Translations under genes and position numbers: made by a program
DNA from: Candidatus Rhodoblastus alkanivorans
Lineage (GTDB): Bacteria > Pseudomonadota > Alphaproteobacteria > Rhizobiales > Beijerinckiaceae
Length of the DNA: 64,000 nt
Assembly (NCBI RefSeq): GCF_022760755.1
Contig: NZ_JAIVFP010000001.1
Span: 947,501-1,011,500, forward strand
Direction: 5' to 3'
Notes under the pieces: model-generated
The model's input: only the letters and a program-made list of their open reading frames with translations
Database searches by the model: none
What the model was told of the DNA's origin: nothing
Shown here: one piece after another, positions 1-8,588 of the stretch
Position numbering within the stretch: the first letter of the stretch is position 1
Layout: every line of letters starts with the position of its first letter

Positions 1-521
1 TGCGCATTGACGGCGCGGGAATAGATGGCGAGGCAGGTCGCCTTGGTCGGGAAGCGCTTCTCGGTTTTGGACAAGCCGAGGTCGTGGCGCGCGAGATTGA
101 TGAGGTCGGCGCTGTCCTCACGGTCGTGGATGGTGAAATCCGGGTCGAGGCCGATCAGCGGCGCATATTCGCGCAATAGCCGGGCGCCGATGGAATGGAA
201 GGTGCCGGCCCAGTGGAGGGCGTCGGTCAAGGCTCCGGCCTTGCCGCCCAGCGCCTCGGCGCAGATGCGGCGGACGCGACCGCACATTTCGGTCGCCGCG
301 CGGCGTGAAAAAGTCATCAGCAGAATGCGGCGCGGATCGGCGCCCGAGGCGATCAGAAAGGCGACGCGATGGGCGAGCGTATTGGTCTTGCCGGAGCCCG
401 CGCCGGCGATGATCAGCAATGGCCTGTCCGCCGCGCCTTCGGCGGCCTGGCGCTGCGCTTCGTTGAGTTTGCCGAGAAAAGCGGCGGCGCTCACTTTCTT
501 CTCCGATCCCGCGAATCGCAT
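1..521 (-). CDS. UvrD/PcrA/Rep-type superfamily 1 DNA helicase, N-terminal part
   Basis: The reverse strand reads without a stop from an ATG at 521 to the window edge. The translation has the Q-motif-like segment LNEAQRQAA, then the Walker A loop AGAGSGKT followed by NTLAHRVAFLI, the motif Ia-like segment LLMTFSRRAA and the motif TFHSIGARLLREYAPLIG. This order is diagnostic of the first RecA-like domain of UvrD-family 3'-5' helicases, which use ATP to unwind DNA in repair and replication restart. A GTG at 494, in frame and closer to the conserved part, is an alternative start. The C-terminal two thirds lie outside the window, so UvrD, PcrA and Rep cannot be told apart. It is divergent from the next gene, with about 240 bases between. 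Confidence 0.9.
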   Translation of the reverse strand, partial: MRFAGSEKKVSAAAFLGKLNEAQRQAAEGAADRPLLIIAGAGSGKTNTLAHRVAFLIASGADPRRILLMTFSRRAATEMCGRVRRICAEALGGKAGALTDALHWAGTFHSIGARLLREYAPLIGLDPDFTIHDREDSADLINLARHDLGLSKTEKRFPTKATCLAIYSRAVNA

Positions 522-759
522 CGCGCTTGCCTGAACATATTACGAACGCAAAGGCGCAGGAAGCGTCCGGCTCGCGCCGGTGGCGGATTGAGCCCGGGGG
601 GCGTCAATCGCGGCAGGTTTTTTGCTTATCATGCATGGGCGCCTGAGCGGCGTGCGAAAGGGCACGCGGAATTGATCGCGAAAGCGCCGCGAAACCATGC
701 GATTGTAAGTCGCTCGCGGTTCGATCGGGTCGCGAACGGTTGCGGAGGCGGCGATCACC

Positions 760-1581
760 ATGATAAGCGAGCAAATCTCCATTCTGGTTCTGGGGCTGGG
801 ACCCCTGGCTTCCGCGGCGGCGCGGCTGCTGTTCCTCGCCGGCAATGCGGTGGCCATGCATCAGTCCGGCGACCCGAAGGTCCTGCGCCGGAAAATGTCC
901 TTCGCTGACGCGTGGTCGGATGGCGACGCCGTTCTCGACGGCGTCGAGGCGCGCGTAACCGGACGCGCCGACGAATTCCTGGCGGGAATGCGCCAGCAGA
1001 ATTTCATCCCCGTCCTGACCCATCGGGTCGCCAGCACGGTCGAGCGCTGGCCCTGGGACATTGTCTTGGATGCGGCAGGCGAAAGCGGCGGCGCGCAGGA
1101 TGGGAAATTCAACGCGCCCCTGCGCATGGGTCTCGGATCGGGACCGGTCGCGGGAGAGGATTGCGATCTTGTCATAGCGACCGAAGGGCTCGATCCGGGC
1201 GCCGTGATCCGCAAGGGAAGCGCGCCCGCCGACGCCTCCCGGGCGGAGATCGGCTTCCATTCCGCGGGCCTGTCCCTCGCGCCGCACGACGGACGCTTCC
1301 GCGCCGCGCGCGACATCGGGGCGAGGATCGGCAAAGGCGATCTTCTCGGCCATGTCGGGGCGACGCCCATCGTCGCGCCGCGCGCCGGGCGGTTGATCGG
1401 CCTGCGCCGGCCGGGCGCCGTCGTCGCGCGGGAGGAAAAGCTGGCCGAGGTCGCGCTCGATCCACGGACGCCCTTTTCGGACGTCGGCGCGAACGAACAG
1501 GCCGTCGCCCGCGCGGTCCTGCTGGCGGCGCAGATGGAAGTGAACGGTTGGGAGCCGGTCAAGCTCAAGGGCCTGGTCTGA
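760..1581 (+). CDS. YqeB/EF2563-like molybdenum hydroxylase maturation protein
   Basis: A 273-residue cytosolic protein. The N-terminus has a Rossmann-like nucleotide-binding start (VLGLGPLASAAARLLFLAG). The middle part (WPWDIVLDAAG) and the C-terminal half (APHDGRF, then DIGARIGKGDLLGHVG, then VAPRAGRLIGLRRPGAVV) match the layout of the EF2563/YqeB family, found with selenium-dependent molybdenum hydroxylases and xanthine/CO dehydrogenase accessory genes. The C-terminal glycine turns resemble a small barrel or lipoyl-like fold. No molybdenum enzyme or cofactor gene is adjacent, so it is an orphan here and the exact role is unknown. The start ATG at 760 gives the nucleotide-binding strand right at the N-terminus. 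Family assignment is from recalled motif pattern only. Confidence 0.6.
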   Translation: MISEQISILVLGLGPLASAAARLLFLAGNAVAMHQSGDPKVLRRKMSFADAWSDGDAVLDGVEARVTGRADEFLAGMRQQNFIPVLTHRVASTVERWPWDIVLDAAGESGGAQDGKFNAPLRMGLGSGPVAGEDCDLVIATEGLDPGAVIRKGSAPADASRAEIGFHSAGLSLAPHDGRFRAARDIGARIGKGDLLGHVGATPIVAPRAGRLIGLRRPGAVVAREEKLAEVALDPRTPFSDVGANEQAVARAVLLAAQMEVNGWEPVKLKGLV

Positions 1582-1668
1582 GCCGGCAAGAGCGGAAATC
1601 CGAGGGTTGAAGCGCTCGAATGCGCTCCTTATCGTTGCATCGGCTCATGAGAGCCGAGGCGCAGGGGC

Positions 1669-2358
1669 ATGGCGGTTTCGTTCCGGGGACGAATGGCGGG
1701 AGGCGGTCTTTGGCTCAGCGCGCTGATCGCCACGACTGGCGTGGCCGCCGCCGCCGAGAGGATTGAGACGGTCAAATTCAAGCCGGGCTCCATATCGGCG
1801 ACGGTCTCCGGCAAGATCAAGGGCTATGACGGCGTCAAATATCTGTTCGAGGCCCGGGCCGGGCAGGCCATTTCGATCCTGTTCGCGCCGAAAAACACGG
1901 CCTGTTATTTCAATGTCTTCGCCCCGGGCGCGGCAATGGCCGTTCATACCGGGTCGATCAATGGCAATGAATTCGCCGCCAATCTCACGGCGAACGGGGA
2001 ATATCGCGCCCAGGTCTTTCTGATGCGCAGCGCGGCCCGGCGCCATGAGACCTGCAGATATTCCATGACGATCGAGATTTCCGGCGCCGGCTCCGCCGCA
2101 AAGCCGCCCGCGCCGGTGAAGGGCGCGGAAGAACTGCCCATGCTGCGCGCCTGCGTCGCCAGCGCCGCCAAGCTCTATGGGGTCACGCAGGACAAGCTGC
2201 GCTTCAAGGAGGAGGCCGCCGCCGCGCCGTCCACGAACGGTTTCGAGATGAATGGCGAAGCGGACAAGGGCGCGGAAGGCCGGAAGCAGTTCAAATGCCT
2301 GTTCGGCGAGGACCGCGTGCTGAAACAGGTCATGCCGTTGAATTCGGACGGCGCGTGA
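1669..2358 (+). CDS. Exported protein with a lysozyme-inhibitor-like beta domain
   Basis: A 229-residue protein with a signal peptide (hydrophobic LWLSALIATTGVAAAA, likely cleavage after the Ala run). The mature part begins FKPGSISATVSGKIKGYDGV and continues with AGQAISILF, YFNVFAPG, FAANLTANGEYRAQVFLMR and YSMTIEI. This is the beta-sandwich pattern of periplasmic proteins related to PliI/PliG lysozyme inhibitors. Two cysteines (in NTACYF and HETCRY) could pair. After a Pro/Ala linker a second small domain follows (LRACVASAAKLYGV to QFKCLFGED), also with two cysteines, of the kind seen in small exported proteins of alphaproteobacteria. Inhibition of a lysozyme is a guess from fold resemblance. 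It stands alone, convergent with the marC gene 15 bases away. Confidence 0.55.
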   Translation: MAVSFRGRMAGGGLWLSALIATTGVAAAAERIETVKFKPGSISATVSGKIKGYDGVKYLFEARAGQAISILFAPKNTACYFNVFAPGAAMAVHTGSINGNEFAANLTANGEYRAQVFLMRSAARRHETCRYSMTIEISGAGSAAKPPAPVKGAEELPMLRACVASAAKLYGVTQDKLRFKEEAAAAPSTNGFEMNGEADKGAEGRKQFKCLFGEDRVLKQVMPLNSDGA

Positions 2359-2373
2359 GGCGCATTTGGCGGC

Positions 2374-3018
2374 TCATTTCGCGCCGGTGAACAGCGGGAC
2401 GAAATAGTCGGTCGCGCCGATCAGCACGAATTGCACCCCAATGCAGATCAGCAGAAAGCCGAAGATGCGCGTCAGCGCGTCTATGCCCGTGGGACCGAGG
2501 AAGCGAACGAGATAGATCGAACCGCGCAGCACCAGCCAGGCGATGAAGGCGGTGACGGCGATCCCGATCATCACCACGATATTGCCAAGGACGATCCTGT
2601 CGTTGGGGATTTGCGCCGAAGTCGCCAGAACCACGGAAATGGCGCCGGGGCCGCTCAGCGACGGCATGGCGAGGGGCGAAAAGGCGATGTCCTTTTGCGC
2701 GGCGACCTTTTCGTCGCCGGTTTCCGCCTTGGGGAAGACCATGCGGAAGCCGAGCGTCGAGACCAGGAGGCCGCCGGCGATCCTGATGCCCTCGAGCGAA
2801 ATGCCGAAGAAACTGATGATGAACCGGCCCGCCACGAGAAAAGTCGCAAGGATGCAGAAGGCATAGACGCAGCCGAGCAGGGTCTGCCGGTTGCGCTCCT
2901 CCGCTGTCATCCCCGCCGTGAGCGCGATCAGCAGCGGCGCCGTGCTGAACGGGTTCATGATCGGCAGGAGGCCGGCGATCACCAGGAGGACGACTTCGAT
3001 CAGGCGGAATGCGGTCAT
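2374..3018 (-). CDS. MarC/NAAT family inner-membrane protein
   Basis: A 214-residue integral membrane protein with about six hydrophobic segments. The N-terminal helix contains LLPIMNPFSTAPLLIALTAG and is followed by the loop MTAEERNRQ and RIAGGLLVSTLGFRM, the signature layout of the MarC family (UPF0056/NAAT). The second half repeats the pattern (PLAMPSLSGPGAISVVL), typical of its internal duplication. Members are related to amino-acid exporters. The name comes from a multiple-antibiotic-resistance locus but no resistance role has been shown for most of them. It starts 28 bases downstream of the bd oxidase subunit II gene on the same strand and may be cotranscribed with it. Confidence 0.85.
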   Translation of the reverse strand: MTAFRLIEVVLLVIAGLLPIMNPFSTAPLLIALTAGMTAEERNRQTLLGCVYAFCILATFLVAGRFIISFFGISLEGIRIAGGLLVSTLGFRMVFPKAETGDEKVAAQKDIAFSPLAMPSLSGPGAISVVLATSAQIPNDRIVLGNIVVMIGIAVTAFIAWLVLRGSIYLVRFLGPTGIDALTRIFGFLLICIGVQFVLIGATDYFVPLFTGAK

Positions 3019-3046
3019 TTCTATCCGGATGGCGTCGGTTGGGGGC

Positions 3047-4066
3047 CTAATGCCCGCTGATCTGGAGCTTGCCCCGGAACACGGCGTGAATGACCACGGA
3101 ATAGATCAGCACGACCGGCAAGGCGACCACGCCCGCGCCCCAGAACAGGAAGGAGAGCGACTTGTCCGGCGCCGCCGCGCTCGCCACCGTGACGCTATAG
3201 GGAATCATATAGGGCCAGAAGGCCGCCGCGAGAAAGCCGAAGGCGGCGAGGAAGAACAGAATCGTGAAGGCGAAGGGCTGGGCGTCGCGGCGTCTGGCGA
3301 TCCCGCGCAGCACGCCGCCCAAGGCGATGAGGCCAACCACGAAGAAACCCGCCGCCCAGGGCCGCTCGACCAGCCGCGTCATGACGCCATGCGCCTGAAT
3401 GGCGGTGAGGAGCGAGGCGAGAAGGAGGGAGACCGCCATGCCGATGGCCAGGAAGGGAGCGCGCTGATAGGCCCAGTCGCGCAGGCGTGTCGGCGATTTC
3501 AGGATCAGCCAGCCGGCGCCGAGGAGGCCATAGCCGAACATCAGGCCGATTCCGGTGAGAACGGGGAGGGGGCGCAGCCAATCGAACGGGCCGCCGGCAA
3601 ACTGACCGTTCCTGACGTCGACGCCGAGGATCATCGCGCCGACCGCCGCGCCCTGGACGAAGGCGACAACGCCCGAGCCGAGCCAGAAGCCTGTGCTCCA
3701 GATGCTCGACGGTCCGCCGCGGCCACGGAATTCGAAGGCGACGCCACGGAAGATCAGGCCGATGAGCAGGAGCAGGACCGGCAGATAGAAGGCCGGCAGG
3801 AAAATCGCGTAGACGGCGGGAAAGGCGGCGAACAGCGAGGCCCCGACGACCACCAGCCAGGTTTCGTTGCCGTCCCAGAAAGGAGATATCGCGCCCATCA
3901 TTTCGTCGCGCAGGTCGCGGTCGCGGGTTGTGCCGAACAACATGCCGACGCCGAGGTCGAAGCCGTCGAGCACGACATAAACGAAAATGGAAAAGGCGAT
4001 GACGCCCGCCCAGAACAGAGCAAGAAGGGACGGCGCGGCCTGGGTCATTTCGGCGGGATTCATCAC
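3047..4066 (-). CDS. cydB: Cytochrome bd-type quinol oxidase subunit II (CioB/CydB)
   Basis: A 339-residue subunit of the inner-membrane quinol oxidase that reduces oxygen to water. The start region (LLALFWAGVIAFSIFVYVVLDGFDLGVGMLFG) and the segment PFWDGNETWLVVVGASLFAAFP are the best conserved parts of CydB/CioB, and about eight to nine hydrophobic helices follow. Its ATG lies inside the end of the upstream cydA, a four-base ATGA overlap that indicates translational coupling. No haem is expected in this subunit itself. A CydX/CydS-type small subunit is not evident between it and marC. Confidence 0.95.
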   Translation of the reverse strand: MMNPAEMTQAAPSLLALFWAGVIAFSIFVYVVLDGFDLGVGMLFGTTRDRDLRDEMMGAISPFWDGNETWLVVVGASLFAAFPAVYAIFLPAFYLPVLLLLIGLIFRGVAFEFRGRGGPSSIWSTGFWLGSGVVAFVQGAAVGAMILGVDVRNGQFAGGPFDWLRPLPVLTGIGLMFGYGLLGAGWLILKSPTRLRDWAYQRAPFLAIGMAVSLLLASLLTAIQAHGVMTRLVERPWAAGFFVVGLIALGGVLRGIARRRDAQPFAFTILFFLAAFGFLAAAFWPYMIPYSVTVASAAAPDKSLSFLFWGAGVVALPVVLIYSVVIHAVFRGKLQISGH

Positions 4067-5421
4067 GGCCTCTCCGCGTAAAAATCATAGCCGGCGGCGG
4101 CTCGGGTCTTCTGGGTCAGCCCGTCGCGCATCAGGCGATGGAAATAGACCGCGCCGAAGCCGTAGATCAGGGCATAGACCAGGATATAGGCGATCAGCGA
4201 AGCGGCGGCCACGGGCGTCGTGAGCGAGGGGGTGACGGCATCCTTGGTGCGCAGCAGGCCGTAGACGACCCAGGGCTGGCGTCCGACCTCGGCGGTGAAC
4301 CAGCCGCAGAGCACGGCGATAAAGCCGGTGGGGAAGGAAAACAGGGTCAGCCAGAGGAACCAGCGCGCGTGTTCGAGCCAGCCGAGCGTCCGCAGGACGA
4401 GGCCCAGCCAGGATATGGCCAGAATCGCGAGGCCCATGCCGAACATGATGCGGAAAGCCCAGAAGGGCACGACCACCGGGGGGCGGTCCTGCGCCGGAAA
4501 GGAATCGACGCCGACCTCTTTCGAATCCCAGGTTCCGGAGGCGATGAAGCTGCCGAGATCAGGGACGGAGATGGCGTAAAGATTTTTTCCCGCCCGCTCG
4601 TCCGGCCAGGCGACCAGCACTTCGGAGGCGGGCTGTTCGTCATGCCAGCGCGCCTCGATCGCCGCGAATTTAGCCGGTTGATATTTGTGGACGAGATCGC
4701 CGGCGACATGGCCGAGCAGGATTTGCGCGGGGATCAGCACGGCGGCGAGGCCGAGGCCCCAGTCCAGCATGACGTGGGATTCCTCCCAGGCCTCGTTCCG
4801 CAGGCGATGCCAGGCGCCGGTCGCGGCGACGCACATGCTGGTGGTGAGGAAGGCGCCGAGCAGCATATGCGGCCAGCGGATGAGCTGGACCGGACCGAGC
4901 AGAATGGCCTTCCAGTCGTCGGGAATGATCTTGCCATCCACGATCTTGTGGCCGAGCGGAACCTGCATCCAGCTGTTGTTGGCGAGGATCCAGTAGGACG
5001 AGGCCATGGTGCCGAGCGCGACCATGCAGCAGGAGAAAAAATAGAACCAGCGCGGCGTCCGGTCGCGGCCAAGCAGCATGATTCCGAAGAAAGACGCCTC
5101 CAGCAGAAAGGCGGTGAAGGCCTCGTAGCCGAGCAGCGGCCCCTGGATCGAGCCGGTGCGCTCGGCCAGTACGCTCCAGTTCGTGCCGAACTGGAAAGCC
5201 ATGACGATTCCGCTGACCACGCCCATGGCGAAGGAAAGCGCGAAGACCTTGAGCCAGAAATCGAACACCCGCCGATAGACCGGACGGCCGGTGACCAGCG
5301 ACATGCCCTCGATGGTCGCGAGCCAGGCCGCGAGGCCAATTGTGAAGGAGGGAAAAATGATGTGGAAACTGACCACGAAGGCGAATTGGATTCGCGACAG
5401 GATGAGCGGGTCAAGCGCCAT
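4063..5421 (-). CDS. cydA: Cytochrome bd-type quinol oxidase subunit I, short Q-loop (CioA) type
   Basis: A 452-residue haem-bearing subunit of the bd oxidase. It starts MALDPLILSRIQFAFVVSFH, with the conserved haem-ligand histidine at about residue 20 in FHIIFPSFTIG. FGTNWSVLAERTG, QPAKFAAIEARWH in the quinol-binding region and GWFTAEVGRQPWVVYGLLRT are all family hallmarks. At 452 residues it is much shorter than E. coli CydA (about 520) and lacks the long Q-loop, the arrangement of cyanide-insensitive CIO oxidases. It is the first gene of the cydA-cydB(-marC) group, divergent from the chloride antiporter gene across about 240 bases where the promoters must lie. Confidence 0.95.
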   Translation of the reverse strand: MALDPLILSRIQFAFVVSFHIIFPSFTIGLAAWLATIEGMSLVTGRPVYRRVFDFWLKVFALSFAMGVVSGIVMAFQFGTNWSVLAERTGSIQGPLLGYEAFTAFLLEASFFGIMLLGRDRTPRWFYFFSCCMVALGTMASSYWILANNSWMQVPLGHKIVDGKIIPDDWKAILLGPVQLIRWPHMLLGAFLTTSMCVAATGAWHRLRNEAWEESHVMLDWGLGLAAVLIPAQILLGHVAGDLVHKYQPAKFAAIEARWHDEQPASEVLVAWPDERAGKNLYAISVPDLGSFIASGTWDSKEVGVDSFPAQDRPPVVVPFWAFRIMFGMGLAILAISWLGLVLRTLGWLEHARWFLWLTLFSFPTGFIAVLCGWFTAEVGRQPWVVYGLLRTKDAVTPSLTTPVAAASLIAYILVYALIYGFGAVYFHRLMRDGLTQKTRAAAGYDFYAERP

Positions 5422-5605
5422 GCGAGGGTTCCATTGGGGCGCGAGGGATTGGGGCGCGAGGATTCAACTTGCCGCGGCCGGACCAGGCTAGAGCCTGCGT
5501 CCGACAGTCCGATGACGACCTTGAACTTATCCGAACCCGCATGGCCGCGCCTGTCAAATGAAATTTCTTGCCAAGGCGCCGCTTGCCCGCGCGCGCTTTG
5601 CCGCC

Positions 5606-5649
5606 ATGATGGCGCGATGCGAAAAGCATGATGGCGCGATGCGAAAAGC
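5606..5649. repeat. Perfect 22-base tandem duplication
   Basis: Two abutting identical 22-base copies, 5606-5627 and 5628-5649, each beginning atgatggcgcg and ending gaaaagc. They lie between the divergent cydA and ClC genes and end 15 bases before the ClC start, so the copy number could change the spacing or sequence of that gene's leader. Each copy contains ATG triplets, but the ATG at 5665 is the one that gives the ClC N-terminus. A recent replication-slippage duplication is the simplest origin. Confidence 0.9.
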
Positions 5650-5664
5650 AGGGGCGATGGGCCG

Positions 5665-7044
5665 ATGAACGAACAATTGCGGATGCTGGCGGAAGGGGAG
5701 AAGGAATCGCGGGGGCTTGTCCCGCTTTCGCTTCTCGCCCTGGCGACCGGCGTCGGCGCGGGCCTCGTCGGCGCGCTTTTCCGGATGACTCTCGAATCGG
5801 CGGACCGTCTGCGCGCCGAAGGCTTGGTCTGGGCGCATGGCCATCACCTTCTCGGACTCGCCGCCGCCGTTCTCGTTTGCGCGGCGGCGGCGGCGGCGGC
5901 GGCCTGCATGGTGCGCTGCCTGTCGCCCCATGCCGCAGGCAGCGGCATTCCCCATGTCGAGGCCGTGCTGCGGGGGCTGAGCGCGCCGGCGCCGCTGATC
6001 CTCCTGCCCGTCAAGTTCATCGGCGGCGTGCTGGCGATCGGCTCCGGCCTCGCGCTCGGCCGCGAGGGGCCGAGCGTGCAGATGGGCGCCAGCATCGCCA
6101 ATGTGATCGACCGCTTCGTTCCCTTGCGGCCGGCTGACAGCCGCGTGCTTCTGGCGGCCGGCGCGGGGGCCGGCCTCGCCACCGCCTTCAACGCGCCGAT
6201 CGCCGGCGCGGTTTTCGTGCTCGAGGAGTTGGTGCAGCAATTCGAGCACCATATTGCAATCGCCGCGCTCGCCGCCTCCGCAACCGCTATCGTGGTCGCG
6301 CGCGTCCTGATCGGCGACGCCCCCGATTTCAATGTCGTGGCGCTGCCGCCCGCCTCGATGCCTCTGGAGACCCTCTTCATGGTCGCTGGCGGCGTCGCGG
6401 GTCTGCTCGCCATCGCCTACAACCGCGCGATTCTCGGCGCCATGGCCTATGCCGATCGCTTGCGGATCCGGCCGGTCTGGCGCGCGGCCGCGATCGGCGC
6501 CGGCGTCGGCGCCCTGGCCTTTTTCGCGCCGGATCTCGTCGGCGGCGGCGACCCGCTCACCCAGAGCGCGCTTTCCGGGAAGGGCGATCTCGTCGTGCTC
6601 GCCCTCATCTTTCTGCTGCGCTTCGGCCTCGGGGCCGTCTCCTACGCCGCGGGAACGCCCGGCGGCCTGTTCGCGCCGATGCTGACGCTTGGCGCGCAAT
6701 CCGGCCTGATGCTCGGCAGCCTGTTCCAGGCGGTGTTTCCCGGCGCCGCGATCCGGCCCGAGTCCTTCGCGCTGGTCGGCATGGCGGCCTTTTTCGCGGG
6801 CGTGGTGCGCGCGCCCTTGACCGGCATTGTCCTCGTCACCGAAATGACCGCCAACACCAGCCTGCTCCTGCCCATGCTCGGCGCATGTTTCGCCGCCATG
6901 CTGGTTCCGACGCTTCTGGGCGATGAGCCGATCTATGACGCTCTGCGTCATCTGAGCATGAGCCGCGAGCGGGACGCCAAGGCGAAGCGCGCCCCGCCGG
7001 CCGCGATGCGACCCTCGGTCGCGCCGGAGGGAGTCGAGGATTAG
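5665..7044 (+). CDS. ClC-family chloride/proton antiporter
   Basis: A 459-residue membrane protein with the full set of ClC signatures: GSGIPHVEAVLRG (selectivity-filter serine), ALGREGPSVQMGA (gating glutamate), GTPGGLFAPMLTLGA, and a late tyrosine in EPIYDALRHL. The pair EE in FVLEELVQQF matches the internal proton glutamate of ClC-ec1, so an antiporter rather than a passive channel is expected. No CBS domains follow, as in E. coli ClcA. The protein would exchange two chloride ions for one proton across the inner membrane, possibly in acid resistance. A second, CBS-bearing and damaged ClC gene lies at about 10-11.7 kb. Confidence 0.93.
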   Translation: MNEQLRMLAEGEKESRGLVPLSLLALATGVGAGLVGALFRMTLESADRLRAEGLVWAHGHHLLGLAAAVLVCAAAAAAAACMVRCLSPHAAGSGIPHVEAVLRGLSAPAPLILLPVKFIGGVLAIGSGLALGREGPSVQMGASIANVIDRFVPLRPADSRVLLAAGAGAGLATAFNAPIAGAVFVLEELVQQFEHHIAIAALAASATAIVVARVLIGDAPDFNVVALPPASMPLETLFMVAGGVAGLLAIAYNRAILGAMAYADRLRIRPVWRAAAIGAGVGALAFFAPDLVGGGDPLTQSALSGKGDLVVLALIFLLRFGLGAVSYAAGTPGGLFAPMLTLGAQSGLMLGSLFQAVFPGAAIRPESFALVGMAAFFAGVVRAPLTGIVLVTEMTANTSLLLPMLGACFAAMLVPTLLGDEPIYDALRHLSMSRERDAKAKRAPPAAMRPSVAPEGVED

Positions 7045-7122
7045 AGCCGGTCTAAATTTACCGAAATGAATTGCCCGCCGCGCCGGCGAAATGCTAGCGT
7101 CGGTTGAATCGGGGGGCCGGCT

Positions 7123-7509
7123 TTGGCGCGCGCGCTGGCGGAAAGCAGGAGCGGGAATTTCTGGCGGGCCTGGCTGGCGCGCCTCGCCGCGCTCGCCTTC
7201 CTGGTCCAGGGTTTCGGCCTGTTCGCCGCCGCGCCGCGTCCCGCCGGCGATGTCGCGGCGGTCGGCGCCGCCGCGCCGGGCTGCTTCCACCATCAGACGC
7301 CGGGCGACGGACACGCCCATGGCTCGTCCGATTTCTGCCCGATGTGCCAGGCGCTCGGCTGCGCGCTTCCGGGCGCGCCGCCGCCGGTCGTCGTGGTTCG
7401 CGCCGACGAACTGGCGATCGACGAAATTTCCCTTCCCGCGCCGCGCCTGCCGCCGCGCGCGCCGCCGCTGAATAAGCCGCGGGCGCGCGGTCCCCCGATC
7501 CTGGCCTGA
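7123..7509 (+). CDS. DUF2946-like small metal-site protein of the copper locus
   Basis: A 128-residue protein with a TTG start, one N-terminal hydrophobic helix (RLAALAFLVQGFGLFAA) and a Cys/His-rich centre: GCFHHQTPGDGHAHG, then FCPMCQALGCALPG. The CPMC motif preceded by clustered histidines is what DUF2946 proteins show. These are often encoded next to copper-handling genes, and CopC and CopD follow here. It is presumably periplasmic or membrane-anchored, and metal binding is inferred from residues only. The C-terminal part is Pro/Arg-rich and low-complexity. A GGGGGG stretch shortly upstream could serve as a ribosome binding site. It is the first of four co-directional genes. Confidence 0.6.
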   Translation: MARALAESRSGNFWRAWLARLAALAFLVQGFGLFAAAPRPAGDVAAVGAAAPGCFHHQTPGDGHAHGSSDFCPMCQALGCALPGAPPPVVVVRADELAIDEISLPAPRLPPRAPPLNKPRARGPPILA

Positions 7510-7587
7510 TCCCGCGCCTTTCGCTGGCGCGGCCTTCCGGCGCGCGCCTGAACCGCATCCCGGCCACACCAATTTCACGAGACCAGA

Positions 7588-8577
7588 ATGAACCGCTCCT
7601 TGCGTGGGCGCGCGCGGCTTTGCGCGCCCAGAACCTCCATTCTCGCCGCTTGCGCGGTCCTTGCCGCCTTCGCCTCGCAGGCGCGGGCCCATACGATCGT
7701 CGGCAATCGCGTCTTTCCCGCGACGCAGACCATCGACGACCCCGGCGTCAACGACGAATTGTCGCTGCCGACCTTTTCCTATCTGACCCTCGCCAATCCC
7801 GACGGCTCGCCCGGACCCCTCACTTATTCGCTGGGCTGGGAATATATGAAGACGATTACCGCCGATCTCGGCTTTTCGGTCGGCTCGGGCGGTTATAATT
7901 GGCAGCAGCGCCCGAACGCCCATGGCTGGTCCAATATCGAGACCGAGCTCAAATATGTGATCTGGCAAAATCCCGCGGCCGAATCGATCATCGCCACCGC
8001 GGTCAATGTCGAATGGGGCAATACCGGTAGCCCGCAAAGCGCCGAACTGCCCTCGGACCCTTTTTCGACGATCACTTTCAAGCTCTTCGCCGGCAAGGGA
8101 TTGGGCGACGCCTCGGCCGATTGGCTCAAGCCCTTGGCGATCACCGGGGAATATGACTTCTCGGTTCCGGCCAGCACATATAACGCCGACGGCAGCGAGA
8201 ATCCGACCACGATCGCCTATGGCGCAACCCTGCAATACAGCCTGTTCTACATGAATTCCTATGTGCAGGAGCTGCCGTGGCTGTTCCGTCGGCTGATCCC
8301 CGCGTTCGAGGCCGATTTCACCACGCCGGTCAGCAATCTCGCGCCCAATACGCCCGGCGATTTCGGGACCAATGTCACGACCGGCGTGGTCGGCCCGTCG
8401 CTCTATTATATCGGGCAATATTTCGAAGTCGGCGTGATGGCGCAGGTCCCGATCAATTCGGCCAGCGGAACCCATATCGGCGCGCTTGCGATCGTCGATT
8501 TCTTCCTCGACGACATCGCGCCGAATTCGATCGGCAAGCCATTGTTCGGCCCGCCGCAGCCGCGCGGCCACTATTGA
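7588..8577 (+). CDS. Exported protein of unknown function in the copper locus
   Basis: A 329-residue protein with a clear signal peptide (ILAACAVLAAFASQARA, likely cut before HTIVGN). The mature chain lacks transmembrane helices and is rich in aromatic residues in alternating positions (LTYSLGWEYMKTITADLGFSV, LQYSLFYMNSYVQELPW, SLYYIGQYFEVGVMAQVPI), which suggests outer-membrane beta-barrel strands. A histidine at the predicted mature N-terminus recalls copper-site proteins such as CopC, but I do not recognise the family. It lies 78 bases after the DUF2946-like gene and 11 bases before copC, whose Shine-Dalgarno sequence overlaps its stop, so a role in copper handling or uptake across the outer membrane is plausible. 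That role is inferred from context only. Confidence 0.8.
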   Translation: MNRSLRGRARLCAPRTSILAACAVLAAFASQARAHTIVGNRVFPATQTIDDPGVNDELSLPTFSYLTLANPDGSPGPLTYSLGWEYMKTITADLGFSVGSGGYNWQQRPNAHGWSNIETELKYVIWQNPAAESIIATAVNVEWGNTGSPQSAELPSDPFSTITFKLFAGKGLGDASADWLKPLAITGEYDFSVPASTYNADGSENPTTIAYGATLQYSLFYMNSYVQELPWLFRRLIPAFEADFTTPVSNLAPNTPGDFGTNVTTGVVGPSLYYIGQYFEVGVMAQVPINSASGTHIGALAIVDFFLDDIAPNSIGKPLFGPPQPRGHY

Positions 8578-8588
8578 GGAGGGTGAAG

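Noticed and set aside
5554-8571. 1005-codon minus-strand frame across the ClC and copper genes
   Set aside because: It lies opposite well-recognised genes (ClC, exported protein) and encodes Arg/Gly/Asp-rich noise.
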